Below, one piece after another: positions 17,252-26,279 of a stretch of DNA of 64,000 nucleotides (the first letter of the stretch is position 1; each line of letters begins with the position of its first letter). The notes under the pieces were generated by a model. It had not been told where the DNA came from. It saw nothing but the letters and a program-made list of their open reading frames with translations, and made no database searches. The stretch comes from an uncultured Clostridia bacterium (lineage in GTDB: Bacteria; Bacillota; Clostridia; Oscillospirales; Ruminococcaceae). The stretch is from NCBI GenBank assembly GCA_944387885.1, contig CALXGR010000002.1:62001-126000 (forward strand). Direction: 5' to 3'. Position numbers and translations under genes: made by a program.

Positions 17252-18915
17252 AGCAGCTTTTCCCTAAAAAGGATATCTCTCCGGTCTGGTTCTGGCTGGG
17301 CGTGGCGGTCCTTACGGGCGCCAAGTTTGTCCTGAGCTTTTTCCAGCGGACCTATGTGTGGGTGGGGGGCGCTCCCATCGACGATGAACTTATGTTCCGG
17401 GCGGCAGAGTACATTACCGCCGGGCAGTGGCTGGGTCCTTATGATTGGCTCACCCTGTCCAAACATATGTTCTTCCCTCTCTGGCTGGCCCTGCTCCACT
17501 GGCTTCATCTGCCCTACCTGGGGGCAAACCAGCTTCTCTGGGCAGGAGCCTGTCTGGCCCTGGTTCAGGCATTCGCCCCGGTCCTTCAAAAGCGGTGGGC
17601 AAGGCTGGCCGCCTTTGGGGTAATGGTATTCCTTCCCTCCGCCATGGCCAGTTTTACCCTTCGGGTCTACCGGGACAGCATTTTCCCGGCTCTTTGCCTT
17701 CTCTTCTTTGCCGGGGTGGCAGGGTATGCCCTCCGGTATCATAAGCCGGTAAAAAACAGTCTGGGCTGGCAGCTGCTGGCCGGGCTGGGCCTTGCCGCCA
17801 GCTGGCTTTGCCGGGAGGACGGTTACTGGCTGGTCCCGTTCCTGGGAGCCGGGACCCTGATTCTGGTCTGGTTTATCCTGCGGGAAAAAGAACTGAACCG
17901 CAAACCTCTCCGCTGCCTGACCTTGCTCATTCCCTTTGGGGTGACGGCAGGGTTGCTGGGGGTATTTGCAGGAATCAATCTGGCATATTATGGGGTGTTC
18001 ACCATCTCGGATTTCTCCTACGGCAGCTTTGCCCAGGCCATGGGAGCCATGAACCGGGTGGAGGAGGAAGAGTTTGTCCCCCTGGTGTCGGTCCCCTATG
18101 AGGTGCGTCAGAAAATTTATGATACCACCGACGCCATGGACTGCCTGGAATACTGGCTGGAGGAGGACCCTTCCATCCGGAACAGCTATATGAACCCTGA
18201 ATCTGGGGATTACCGGGCAGGGGGCTTTTACTGGGCTGTCCGTCTGGCCGCCCAGAATGAAGGAAAATATGAATCTGCCCATACAGCCCGGGAATACTGG
18301 CAGCAGGTGGCAGACGAAATCAACGCCGCCTGTGACAGCGGCGCCCTTCCTTCGGAGGGAGGAAAGCGGTCGGGAACTGCACCCTCGGTGCGGAGCGAGT
18401 ACGTTCTCCCTGTAATTCAGGAGGCCGGATACAGCCTTTGGTTCTGTGCCACCTTCCAGGACTGCGAACCCTACTATGAGGAACTGCGCTCCATCGGCAC
18501 GGCAGAGGAACTGGCTGTCTGGGGGGACTATCTGGGCTCTCCTGCCAATGCCGCAGCCCAGGAGGGAAGTGACCTGCCCTATTACAGTCCCCTCCAGAAA
18601 CTGGTTTACCTGGGACTGAATGTGGTGCGGATGATTTATGCCGTGGTTCTGCCTTTTGCTTTGGTCCTGGCAGTGTTCCTCCAGATTCGGAAGGTGTTCC
18701 GGATCAAGGAATCCCGGGATTGGGTGATCTGGTGGATCCTCACCGGACTGCTGGGAATGGCCCTTCTCCGGGTCTTCCTCATTGCCTTCATGGAGGTGGC
18801 CGCCTTCCAGATTGGTACCTATGTAATGTATCTGGCTACGGTCCATCCGCTGTTGGCTCTGTACGCCTTTATGGGAATTTATACCGGCTGGGAGGTGCGT
18901 CCGTGGCGGAGATAA
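17248..18915 (+). CDS. Polytopic membrane protein, probable GT-C glycosyltransferase
   Basis: The 555-residue protein has about ten hydrophobic helices and a large polar loop at about residues 265-440. APIDDELMFRA near residue 44, in the first outside loop, resembles the acidic catalytic loop of GT-C glycosyltransferases that use lipid-phosphate sugars. I do not recognise a named family. It overlaps the GtrB-like gene by four bases (ATGA), as expected if that enzyme makes its lipid-linked donor. Function as the transferase that acts outside the membrane is inferred from fold and context. An O-antigen-like polymerase role cannot be excluded. Confidence 0.62.
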   Translation: MKQLFPKKDISPVWFWLGVAVLTGAKFVLSFFQRTYVWVGGAPIDDELMFRAAEYITAGQWLGPYDWLTLSKHMFFPLWLALLHWLHLPYLGANQLLWAGACLALVQAFAPVLQKRWARLAAFGVMVFLPSAMASFTLRVYRDSIFPALCLLFFAGVAGYALRYHKPVKNSLGWQLLAGLGLAASWLCREDGYWLVPFLGAGTLILVWFILREKELNRKPLRCLTLLIPFGVTAGLLGVFAGINLAYYGVFTISDFSYGSFAQAMGAMNRVEEEEFVPLVSVPYEVRQKIYDTTDAMDCLEYWLEEDPSIRNSYMNPESGDYRAGGFYWAVRLAAQNEGKYESAHTAREYWQQVADEINAACDSGALPSEGGKRSGTAPSVRSEYVLPVIQEAGYSLWFCATFQDCEPYYEELRSIGTAEELAVWGDYLGSPANAAAQEGSDLPYYSPLQKLVYLGLNVVRMIYAVVLPFALVLAVFLQIRKVFRIKESRDWVIWWILTGLLGMALLRVFLIAFMEVAAFQIGTYVMYLATVHPLLALYAFMGIYTGWEVRPWRR

Positions 18916-20117
18916 TCATTGTGGGGGGCGGCGCCGCCGGTCTTATGGCGGCGGGAGCCGCCTGCCGTCTGGGGCACCGGGTGACTGTGCTGGAACACAG
19001 CGAGATTCCCGGCAAAAAAATCCTGGTCACCGGGAAAGGCCGGTGCAATGTGACCAACAACTGCGATGAGGAAACCTTTTTGCAGAATGTCCGGACCAAT
19101 CCCCGGTTCCTCTATTCCGCCCTGAGAAGCTGGCCTCCCGCCAGCACCATGGCTCTTTTTGAGGAGCTGGGAGTGCCCTTGAAAACTGAGCGGGGCCGCC
19201 GGGTGTTTCCGGTGTCCGACCAGGCGGAGGATATCCGTCAGGCGCTTCTCACTTATGCCCAGCAGGCCAGGATACAGTCTGCCCATGTGACCAAACTTCT
19301 TCTGGAGGAGGGACGGTGCGCCGGAGTGGAGGATGACACCGGACGGCAGTGGAGAGGAGACTGCGTTCTCATTGCCACCGGCGGGGTAAGCTATCCCGGC
19401 ACCGGCAGCAGGGGAGACGGCTATAAGCTGGCAGCCCAGGCGGGACACAAAATCATCCCTCCCGTGGCCAGCCTTTGCAGCCTGGTCAGCCCTGACCCGG
19501 ACTGCCCCAAAATGATGGGGCTTTCCCTGAAGAATGTGACACTCACCCTTTACCAGGATCAAAAGGCAGTATTCTCCCAGCAAGGGGAAATGCTGTTCAC
19601 CCATTTTGGAATCAGCGGACCTTTGACCCTGTCCGCCAGCTGTTACATCAAAAATATGAAGCAGCATACCTGGACCGCCGAAATCGATTTGAAACCGGCG
19701 CTGGACCAGGAGACCCTTTACAAACGGATCACCCAGGACTTCGCCCTCCTGGCCAATAAGTCTGCTCAGGGGGCATTGGCCAAGCTGCTCCCTGCCAGCA
19801 TGCAGCCGGTGATGGTCCGGCGGTGGGGGATAGATCCGGCCACCAAGGCCAACCAGATCACCCGGGAGGAAAAGCGGCGGCTGGTGGAGCTGATCAAACA
19901 CTGGAAGGTCCCCATCACCAAACGGGGGGACCTGGAACACGCAGTCATCACCAGCGGCGGCGTGGAGGTAAAGGGAGTCAATCCCAAAACCATGGAAAGC
20001 AAACTCTGCCCCGGCCTGTACTTTGCAGGGGAAGTGCTGGACCTGGATGCCTATACCGGCGGGTATAATCTCCAGATCGCCTTCTCCACTGCCCAGGCAG
20101 CGGCCAGAGCATTTTGA
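18903..20117 (+). CDS. HI0933/YhiN-family flavoprotein
   Basis: The 404-residue protein starts AEIIIVGGGAAGLMAAG with a GxGxxG FAD site, followed by the family motif GKKILVTGKGRCNVTNN near residue 39. It ends with GEVLDLDAYTGGYNLQ and AFSTAQAA, also diagnostic. Members are annotated as aminoacetone oxidase-like or NAD(P)/FAD-dependent oxidoreductases; the true substrate is not settled. The GTG start at 18903 is chosen because GGGAGGTG lies just upstream and the Rossmann strand begins right after it; it overlaps the previous gene by 13 bases. It links the glycan cassette to cmk and is often found next to cmk in Clostridia. Confidence 0.85.
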   Translation: MAEIIIVGGGAAGLMAAGAACRLGHRVTVLEHSEIPGKKILVTGKGRCNVTNNCDEETFLQNVRTNPRFLYSALRSWPPASTMALFEELGVPLKTERGRRVFPVSDQAEDIRQALLTYAQQARIQSAHVTKLLLEEGRCAGVEDDTGRQWRGDCVLIATGGVSYPGTGSRGDGYKLAAQAGHKIIPPVASLCSLVSPDPDCPKMMGLSLKNVTLTLYQDQKAVFSQQGEMLFTHFGISGPLTLSASCYIKNMKQHTWTAEIDLKPALDQETLYKRITQDFALLANKSAQGALAKLLPASMQPVMVRRWGIDPATKANQITREEKRRLVELIKHWKVPITKRGDLEHAVITSGGVEVKGVNPKTMESKLCPGLYFAGEVLDLDAYTGGYNLQIAFSTAQAAARAF

Positions 20118-20139
20118 TAAAAGGACGGTTAAAAACACC

Positions 20140-20811
20140 ATGATCAATATTGCCATTGACGGCCCCAGCGGGGCAGGAAAGTCCAGCCTGGCAAAACAGC
20201 TGGCCCAGGAACTGGGATACCTCTATGTGGATACGGGAGCCATGTACCGGGCCATCGGCCTGTACGCTGTCCGCCGGGGAGCCGACCCCAAAAATGCAGA
20301 GCAGGTGGAACCTTTGCTTCCGGAGATTCAGCTGGATATCCGGCTGGTGGAGGGGACCCAGCATATCTACCTGAACGGGGAGGATGTAAGCACTGACATC
20401 CGGGCCGAGGAAATCGGAATGGCCGCCAGCGGCGTTTCCGCCATCCCGGCAGTGCGGCAGTTCCTGCTGGACACTCAGCGGGACCTGGCCCGGGCCAACA
20501 ATGTGCTGATGGACGGACGGGATATCGGCACAGTCATTCTGCCCCACGCTCAGGTGAAGATTTTCCTGACTGCCAGCGACACTGCCCGGGCCCAGCGCCG
20601 GTATAAGGAACTGGTGGAAAAGGGCCAGAATCCTGACTATGAGCAGGTTCTGGCAGATATCCGCCAGCGGGATTATCAGGACAGCCACCGGGCTGTAGCT
20701 CCTCTGCGGCAGGCGGAGGATGCAGTGCTGGTGGACACCAGTGAACTGAACCTGGAAGAAAGCCTGGAGGCACTGAAAGAGGTGATCCGGGAGAAGGTGG
20801 GGCAGGCATGA
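20140..20811 (+). CDS. cmk: Cytidylate kinase
   Basis: The 223-residue kinase phosphorylates CMP and dCMP with ATP. IAIDGPSGAGKSSLAKQLA at the N-terminus is the P-loop of the family, YVDTGAMYRAIGL near residue 28 is the CMP-binding part, and MDGRDIGTVILP near 123 is the conserved Arg-Asp segment. ATG 20140 is selected because family sequence starts there, although the ribosome binding site is poor (AAGGACGG). Its stop overlaps the plsC-like start (ATGA). The order cmk, plsC, ispH-rpsA is common in clostridia. Confidence 0.95.
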   Translation: MINIAIDGPSGAGKSSLAKQLAQELGYLYVDTGAMYRAIGLYAVRRGADPKNAEQVEPLLPEIQLDIRLVEGTQHIYLNGEDVSTDIRAEEIGMAASGVSAIPAVRQFLLDTQRDLARANNVLMDGRDIGTVILPHAQVKIFLTASDTARAQRRYKELVEKGQNPDYEQVLADIRQRDYQDSHRAVAPLRQAEDAVLVDTSELNLEESLEALKEVIREKVGQA

Positions 20812-21512
20812 TATACGCTGTTGCTGTAGCCGGTGCATGGCTCATCTGGAACCTGGCCTTCCGGATCAAGGTGGTGGGCCGGGAGAACATTCCCACCCAG
20901 GGCGCTTTTGTGCTGGTCCCAAACCACATCTCCGCCATTGACCCGGTGTTTGTGGTCATTGCCCGGTTCTGGGGCAAGCGGATGGTGGTGCTGGCCAAGG
21001 AGGAACTGTTCAAGAACGCTTTCCTCAAATGGATCTTCACCCAATTCGGAGCAGTGGCTGTTGCCCGGGGCAAGGGTGATACCCAGATGCTGGACCATGT
21101 GACCCAGGGCTGCCGGGAGGGCCGGGGCGTGCTGATTTTTGCAGAGGGTACCCGAAGCAAAAACGAGGGCTGGCCCGGAAAGCTGAAGAGCGGCGCCTTT
21201 GTGGTGGCCGCTGAGGCAGGGGCTCCCATCATTCCCTGCCGGATCATCTACTGCACCAAGGACCGGGAGATGCACCTGTTCTGCAAGGTGAAGGTCTGTT
21301 TCGGTGCCCCCATCCCTGCACCTCAGCTGGGAGAGGAAGGAAAACCCAGTTCCGCCAAGCTGCGGGAGACCAAGCACCTGGTAGAGGATGCCTGGCGGCA
21401 GCTTTATCAGGAAAACAAGCTGGACTGGATGCAGGATCAGCCACTGCCTCAGCGCAGGGAGATCCGCACCCGGAACGGAGAGGAGAAACTCCATGAAGAT
21501 ACTGCTGGCTAA
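20808..21512 (+). CDS. plsC: 1-acyl-sn-glycerol-3-phosphate acyltransferase
   Basis: The 234-residue protein carries the PlsC motifs: PNHISAIDPV near residue 38 (His-x4-Asp catalytic pair) and FAEGTRSKNEG near 111 (glycerol-phosphate binding), then PIIPCRI. It adds the second acyl chain to lysophosphatidate for membrane phospholipid synthesis and has one N-terminal hydrophobic segment. The C-terminal 35 residues after the fold are charged and unusual. It is coupled to cmk by ATGA overlap and overlaps the ispH-rpsA start by 20 bases. Confidence 0.9.
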   Translation: MIYAVAVAGAWLIWNLAFRIKVVGRENIPTQGAFVLVPNHISAIDPVFVVIARFWGKRMVVLAKEELFKNAFLKWIFTQFGAVAVARGKGDTQMLDHVTQGCREGRGVLIFAEGTRSKNEGWPGKLKSGAFVVAAEAGAPIIPCRIIYCTKDREMHLFCKVKVCFGAPIPAPQLGEEGKPSSAKLRETKHLVEDAWRQLYQENKLDWMQDQPLPQRREIRTRNGEEKLHEDTAG

Positions 21513-23412
21513 GACCGCCGGATTCTGCTTTGGGGTAGACCGGGGGGTAAAGATGACCTATGACCTGGTGGCTCAGGGCCACAAGGTGGCCACTTTGGGC
21601 CCTCTGATCCACAACGATCAGATGGTCCGGGACCTGGAGGAAAAGGGAGTAATTACCGCCGGTTCCCTGGACCAGATCCCCGATGGATACGAGGTTGTGA
21701 TCCGCTGCCACGGGGTTCCGTCCGATGTTTATGACGAAATAAACACACGGGGCCTGGTGTGCCATGATGCAACCTGCCCTTTTGTATCCAAGATTCACCG
21801 TCTGGCCGAAAAAGCGGAAAAGGAAGGGGCCGTCCTGCTGGTGGCCGGGGACGAAAATCACCCGGAAGTACGCGGAATTGTGGGCCACAGCCGGGGAAAA
21901 GTGATGGTTTTCAACAGTTTGGATGAACTGGAAAAAATTTCCCGGGAGATTCCTTCCGACACCCTTCTCTACGCTGTGGCACAGACCACTTTCCAGGTTA
22001 CAAAATGGTTAGAATGCGTGGAGTTTATAAAAAAAGTCTATACAAACGCGTTTGTTTTTGATACAATATGTAGTGCAACGGGGACGAGGCAACAGGAGGC
22101 GGAGGACCTCAGCCAGAAATGCGATCTCATGATCGTCATTGGTGGTCATCATTCCTCCAATACCCAAAAGCTGGTACAAGTCGCTGCCCGCTATACCAAA
22201 GCTGTGTCGGTGGAGACCGCCGCAGACCTGGACCCGTCCTGGTGGGACGGCGTAGGGACAGTAGGTGTAACGGCTGGGGCTTCCACGCCATCGTCTATAA
22301 TTGAGGAGGTACTTAATAGTATGAGCGAAACCATGGAAAAGAGCTTTGCCGAGCTGCTGGCAGAATCCGAGGCCGAGAGCAACCGGGTATTTGTGGGCAA
22401 AGTGGTAAAGGGCAAAGTTACCAGCATCAATAACAATGAGATTTATGTTGACATCGGCGGCGCACACACCGGCGTTTGCAAGCTGAGCGAGCTGACCGAT
22501 GATTCTTCCGCTTCCGTTTCCGACCTGGTCAAGGTAGGCGACGAGATGGAATTTGTGGTTGAGAAGACCAACGACCAGGATGGCGTTGATATGCTGTCCC
22601 GCAAGAAGCTGGAGGCACGCAAGGGTCTGGAAGAGATCGCCAAGGCCTGCGAGTCCGGCGAGGTTGTGGAAGGCGATGTAGTCGAGACCAACAAGGGCGG
22701 CGTAGTCGTTCTGGTCAAGGGCGTTAAGGTATTCGTACCCCGCAGCCAGGCTACCCTCCGCCGTGACGAGGATTACACCAAGCTGCTCAAGCAGCATGTA
22801 CAGCTGGTTGTCACCGAGTGCGCCGGCCGTAAGATCGTAGGCAGCATCAACAAGGTTACCGCTGAGGCCAACAAGGCTAAGCGTGAGGCTTTCTGGGCTA
22901 ACGCTCAGGAGGGCCAGGTCTGCCAGGGCGTGGTCAAGAGCCTGACTTCCTACGGCGCCTTTGTTGACATCGGCGGCGTGGATGGCCTGTGCCACATCAG
23001 CGAGCTGAGCTGGAACCGCATCAAGCATCCCCGTGAGGTCATGAATGTAGGCGACCAGGTGGAAGTTTACATCAAGGAGCTGGATGCTGAGAACCAGAAG
23101 GTAAGCCTGGGCTACAAGAAGGCCGAGGACAATCCCTGGGAGAAGCTGAAGAACGAGTATCCTCTGGGCAGCGTGTTCACCGCTCCCGTGGTCAGCGTAA
23201 CTGACTTTGGTGCTTTCGTTCGGATCCTGCCCGGCATTGACGGCCTGGTACACATCAGCGAGATTTCCAACACCCGGGTCAACAAGGTATCCGACGTGCT
23301 GAAGGTTGGCGACGAAGTTTCCGTCAAGCTGATGGATGTGGACTTCGACAAGAAGCGGATCAGCCTGAGCATGAAGGCTCTGGAGGCTCCCGAGGCCGAG
23401 GACGCAGAGTAA
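21493..23412 (+). CDS. IspH (HMBPP reductase) fused to ribosomal protein S1
   Basis: This 639-residue protein joins two activities. Residues 1-276 are IspH, which reduces HMBPP to IPP and DMAPP. Its Fe-S cysteines are seen in [23 protein letters not shown] and [12 protein letters not shown]. Residues 277-639 hold four S1 RNA-binding repeats starting near [35 protein letters not shown] and [12 protein letters not shown]. The fusion is known in Clostridia. The S1 part has codon choices closer to highly expressed genes. A promoter-like site inside ispH and a GAGGAGGT eleven bases before Met277 suggest that S1 can also be made alone. A strong terminator ends the operon. Confidence 0.92.
   Translation: MKILLAKTAGFCFGVDRGVKMTYDLVAQGHKVATLGPLIHNDQMVRDLEEKGVITAGSLDQIPDGYEVVIRCHGVPSDVYDEINTRGLVCHDATCPFVSKIHRLAEKAEKEGAVLLVAGDENHPEVRGIVGHSRGKVMVFNSLDELEKISREIPSDTLLYAVAQTTFQVTKWLECVEFIKKVYTNAFVFDTICSATGTRQQEAEDLSQKCDLMIVIGGHHSSNTQKLVQVAARYTKAVSVETAADLDPSWWDGVGTVGVTAGASTPSSIIEEVLNSMSETMEKSFAELLAESEAESNRVFVGKVVKGKVTSINNNEIYVDIGGAHTGVCKLSELTDDSSASVSDLVKVGDEMEFVVEKTNDQDGVDMLSRKKLEARKGLEEIAKACESGEVVEGDVVETNKGGVVVLVKGVKVFVPRSQATLRRDEDYTKLLKQHVQLVVTECAGRKIVGSINKVTAEANKAKREAFWANAQEGQVCQGVVKSLTSYGAFVDIGGVDGLCHISELSWNRIKHPREVMNVGDQVEVYIKELDAENQKVSLGYKKAEDNPWEKLKNEYPLGSVFTAPVVSVTDFGAFVRILPGIDGLVHISEISNTRVNKVSDVLKVGDEVSVKLMDVDFDKKRISLSMKALEAPEAEDAE
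22039..22067 (+). promoter_or_regulatory. Candidate internal promoter for the S1 part
   Basis: Within ispH an unusually AT-rich patch carries TATACA, 17 bp spacer and extended -10 TGATACAAT. A perfect 14-bp palindrome, ACAAACGCGTTTGT, covers 22042-22055 in the spacer. It lies about 250 bp before the internal S1 start at 22321. Confidence 0.4.
22303..22323 (+). promoter_or_regulatory. Internal Shine-Dalgarno and start for stand-alone S1
   Basis: GAGGAGGT at 22303-22310 is followed by ATG at 22321 in the same frame. Initiation here would give a 363-residue four-repeat S1 protein without IspH. The purine-rich codons also encode the conserved IspH C-terminal Glu-Glu-Val, so the site could be partly coincidental. 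Confidence 0.45.
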
Positions 23413-23429
23413 TCTCATCTGTTGAACTC

Positions 23430-23461
23430 AAAACCGCCCTGCAATTGCAGGGCGGTTTTTT
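23430..23461 (+). terminator. Intrinsic terminator after ispH-rpsA
   Basis: AAACCGCCCTGCAA pairs with TTGCAGGGCGGTTT and is followed by a T-run. It closes the operon begun at 12625. Confidence 0.9.
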
Positions 23462-23476
23462 CGTAGGGGAGAAAGG

Positions 23477-23505
23477 TTGCACCGAAAGTCCGGTTGTGGT
23501 ACACT
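23477..23505 (+). promoter_or_regulatory. Promoter of gtrA-like gene
   Basis: TTGCAC and TACACT with 17 bp spacing, 36 bp upstream of the ATG. Confidence 0.65.
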
Positions 23506-23540
23506 GAAACCAGAATCAGGAGCAGATAAGGAAAAAATTC

Positions 23541-24044
23541 ATGAAAAAACTGAAAGAACTTTTTACCCGGTATTATGAAGCTCTGGCTTACCTGTTCTTC
23601 GGGGCAGTGGCCACCGGGCTGAATATACTCATCTTCACCCTGTTCGATCATTTCCTGGGCAGCAGCTTTGCCGCCGGAGCAGGTAACGTTCTGAACAATG
23701 CAATCTGTATTCTTTTTGCCTACACCACCAACCGGCTCTGGGTGTTCCGGAGCAAATCCCGGGGAAAGGAAGCTCTGCGGGAGTTCGCCAGTTTTGTGTT
23801 CTGTCGGATCGGAACTGCGGCTTTGGACCAGCTGATACTCTGGATTGGTGTGACTCTGGTGGGGCCCATGGTTATTCCCACTGGCTGGGCCGTTTTCATG
23901 GTGGGAGGATTCTCCTTCTCCATGGAGTATATCAAACTCTGGAACCTGGGAGTAAAGCTGTTCAGTCAGGCCGTGGTCATTATCTCTAACTATGTCTTCA
24001 GCAAACTGTTTATTTTCAAAAAAGATTCCAAAGGAGGAGCGTAA
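23541..24044 (+). CDS. GtrA-family membrane protein
   Basis: The 167-residue protein has four predicted membrane helices and the GtrA family pattern: YLFFGAVATGLNILIF early, ILFAYTTNRLWVFRS after the second helix, and NYVFSKLFIFKK at the end. GtrA-like proteins are thought to flip polyprenyl-phosphate-linked sugars across the membrane. Its natural partners would be the GtrB-like enzyme at 16340 and an outside transferase at 17248 or 37559; this is inference. ATG 23541 follows a GGAGCAGATAAGGA region. It is co-transcribed with the 51-residue protein and deoC. Confidence 0.85.
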   Translation: MKKLKELFTRYYEALAYLFFGAVATGLNILIFTLFDHFLGSSFAAGAGNVLNNAICILFAYTTNRLWVFRSKSRGKEALREFASFVFCRIGTAALDQLILWIGVTLVGPMVIPTGWAVFMVGGFSFSMEYIKLWNLGVKLFSQAVVIISNYVFSKLFIFKKDSKGGA

Positions 24045-24046
24045 TT

Positions 24047-24202
24047 ATGAAATTTACACGTGGTGCAGGTTTCCGGGTCGCCGGTCTGGTACTGGGAATC
24101 CTGGCAATGATCCTGTCCGTGGTAGGTGTGGTTATGTCCGCAATCGGACTGCATAAGGCCCATCAGTGCAAGCACTGCAAAATGGAGGGAATGTATAAAT
24201 GA
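24047..24202 (+). CDS. 51-residue membrane protein with CxxC tail
   Basis: This short gene lies between gtrA and deoC, has AAAGGAGG eight bases before ATG 24047, and overlaps the deoC start by four bases. The product starts KFTRGAGFRVAG, has one long hydrophobic helix (about residues 10-36) and ends HKAHQCKHCKMEGMYK with a Cys-x2-Cys pair on the polar side. The tail could bind a metal or form a disulfide. I know no family for it. Start context and tight coupling make translation likely. Confidence 0.65.
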   Translation: MKFTRGAGFRVAGLVLGILAMILSVVGVVMSAIGLHKAHQCKHCKMEGMYK

Positions 24203-24864
24203 CAGATCAGGAACTGCTGGCCCGGGTAGATCATACCCTTCTCAAGCCGGAGGCCACCTGGCCCCAGATTCGCCAGATTTGTGACGAGGCTCTGGCAAAT
24301 CATACCGCCTCTATCTGCATCAACACCTGCTATGTAAAGCAGGCAGCAGAGTACCTGGCCGGACGAATTCCCGTCTGCTGCGTGGTAGGCTTCCCTCTGG
24401 GAGCTATGGACACCGCCAGCAAGGTATTTGAGGCAAAGACCGCCATTGCCAATGGTGCTTCCGAAGTGGATATGGTCATTAACATTGGCCGCCTCAAGAA
24501 TAAGGAATACGACTATGTGCGGGATGAAATTTCCGCCATCAAACAGGCCATCGGGGATAAAGTGCTCAAGGTGATTATCGAAACCTGTCTGCTCACCCAG
24601 GAGGAAAAGGAAATCATGTGCGACATTGTTCCCCAGGCTGGAGCAGATTACATTAAAACCAGCACCGGCTTCTCCACCGGCGGAGCCACCTTTGAGGATA
24701 TCGAGCTGTTTGCCCGGTGTGTGGCAGGCCGCTGCAAAATCAAAGCAGCCGGAGGAATTTCCACCCGGGAGGACATGGAACGGTTTGTTGCCCTGGGGGC
24801 TGACCGTCTGGGCACCAGCCGGGCGGTAAAAATCCTGGCCGGCCAGGAGGCCCAGGGATATTGA
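24199..24864 (+). CDS. deoC: Deoxyribose-phosphate aldolase
   Basis: The 221-residue class I aldolase splits 2-deoxyribose 5-phosphate to glyceraldehyde 3-phosphate and acetaldehyde. DHTLLKPEATWPQI at residues 11-24 is the family N-terminus. The Schiff-base lysine is in ADYIKTSTGFSTGGA near residue 154, and a second catalytic lysine lies in KIKAAGGI near 181. Length is normal. It starts within the stop of the small membrane gene. No other nucleoside-catabolism gene is adjacent, so its place behind gtrA looks incidental. Confidence 0.95.
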   Translation: MTDQELLARVDHTLLKPEATWPQIRQICDEALANHTASICINTCYVKQAAEYLAGRIPVCCVVGFPLGAMDTASKVFEAKTAIANGASEVDMVINIGRLKNKEYDYVRDEISAIKQAIGDKVLKVIIETCLLTQEEKEIMCDIVPQAGADYIKTSTGFSTGGATFEDIELFARCVAGRCKIKAAGGISTREDMERFVALGADRLGTSRAVKILAGQEAQGY

Positions 24865-24877
24865 TTTCCCATGCTGT

Positions 24878-24903
24878 AAAGGCACCCTTCGGGGTGCCTT
24901 TTT
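24878..24903 (+). terminator. Intrinsic terminator after deoC
   Basis: AAAGGCACCC and GGGGTGCCTTTTT around a three-base loop. Confidence 0.85.
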
Positions 24904-24905
24904 GC

Positions 24906-24934
24906 TTGTGGGAAACGCCAAACTATGATATACT
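24906..24934 (+). promoter_or_regulatory. Promoter of the lipoprotein/two-component operon
   Basis: TTGTGG and extended -10 TGATATACT spaced 17 bp, directly after the deoC terminator and 49 bp before the lipoprotein ATG. Confidence 0.6.
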
Positions 24935-24982
24935 AATATTTGAAGCCTGCGTGGGAGCGAAGAGAGAAAGGGGGCAGGAACC

Positions 24983-26254
24983 ATGAAAAGAGGAATTGTC
25001 CTGGCCGCATTGGCTATGGTTCTTGCTCTGTCCGGGTGCGGGAATATGACCGACACCCAGAAGCTTCTCCGGGCACCCCAGGGAACAGGGGAAACCGGTG
25101 CCATACAGCAGGCCCTGAACAGCTATCTGGGCGAAAGCGTCCAGCTGAAATTCCCCACCACTGGCGATTATCTTTCTCCCTTCGTGTTCGGAGACTGGGA
25201 TGGGGACGGTACCCAGGATGCTGCGGTCCTCTACACCTCACAGGCCACCGGACAGAATGTAAATCTGGCCCTTCTGGCCAAGGATGACCAGGACCAGTGG
25301 CAGGTCATTGACTGGGAGGAAGGCCTGGCCTCCGAGGTCCACTCGGTAACGGTGGCAGGTCTGAAAGGAACCCAGGACAGCCAGATCCTGGTGGGATACG
25401 GAAGCCCTCAGACCGGGCTTTACCTGGCAGTATACGCCCAGGGAAGCCAAGGGGTGGAGAATCTTCTCCAGCAAACCTATTCCCAGCTGCTGCTGGCGGA
25501 TTTGAGCGGCAGCGGTGCCCAGGACCTGATCCTGGTCCTTCCGGAAAATGAGGACGGGAACATTGATTTGCAGGTCCTTACCAACAGCGACGGCAGCTTC
25601 CATGTAAGCCAGCAGCTGACGGTGGGACAGGGCGCTTTTGACGGCTGCGCCGAGCTTACTCCCGGAGTAGACCGCAGGGGAACCCCCTACCTGGTGGTGG
25701 ATGGTTACCTGGGCAACAGCGGCAGCAGCCTGGGCAGTGTTATCCTCATGTATGACTCCCAGGAGGGACGACTGGTCCATTATCGGGTGGAGGGAATGGA
25801 AGACCTTCCTGCCGGGACCCAGCGGTACAGCAGCATCCTCACCAGCCGGGATCTGGAGGACAACGGGATAGTCTGCATTCCTCAACAGGTGGCCTGGGAC
25901 ATTGATCCGGACCTGGAACACCGGACGGCAGTGCTGGAATGGATGGACTTTACCAATCCGGAGGACCCCCTTGTCTCCTTTGGAATCTGGGATATGGAGT
26001 ATAACTTTTATCTGCCCCTCCCTGAGAGCCTGAAAGAGACGGCTTGTCTGCGCCCCAGTGACATGGGATGGATGGTCTGTGATAAGGAAACCGGGGAAAC
26101 TTACCTTTATGTACGGGTGGCCTATCCCAGCGAAAGCCGGGGAGACTACACCCGGATCGGGTATATAGGAAGCCAGCAGATCCAGGTGAAAATCGGGACC
26201 ACTTACCCTGGCCTGGATATATATAACGTGTCGGAAGGAACTGTGATTCTTTAA
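24983..26254 (+). CDS. Secreted lipoprotein upstream of a two-component system
   Basis: The 423-residue protein starts with a lipoprotein signal, KRGIVLAALAMVLALSGCG, with lipobox LSGC and modified Cys19. FGDWDGDGTQDAAV near residue 70 is a calcium-loop-like FG-GAP or VCBS-type segment, and LLADLSGSGAQDLILV near 166 is a second, degenerate copy, so a beta-propeller fold is likely. The rest is not recognised. ATG 24983 follows a run of AGAGAAAGGGGG. It is 25 bp before the response regulator, so it may be a surface component that modulates the kinase, or simply a regulon member. Confidence 0.7.
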   Translation: MKRGIVLAALAMVLALSGCGNMTDTQKLLRAPQGTGETGAIQQALNSYLGESVQLKFPTTGDYLSPFVFGDWDGDGTQDAAVLYTSQATGQNVNLALLAKDDQDQWQVIDWEEGLASEVHSVTVAGLKGTQDSQILVGYGSPQTGLYLAVYAQGSQGVENLLQQTYSQLLLADLSGSGAQDLILVLPENEDGNIDLQVLTNSDGSFHVSQQLTVGQGAFDGCAELTPGVDRRGTPYLVVDGYLGNSGSSLGSVILMYDSQEGRLVHYRVEGMEDLPAGTQRYSSILTSRDLEDNGIVCIPQQVAWDIDPDLEHRTAVLEWMDFTNPEDPLVSFGIWDMEYNFYLPLPESLKETACLRPSDMGWMVCDKETGETYLYVRVAYPSESRGDYTRIGYIGSQQIQVKIGTTYPGLDIYNVSEGTVIL

Positions 26255-26279
26255 TATCTGTGAAAGAAGGGATCAGAGA

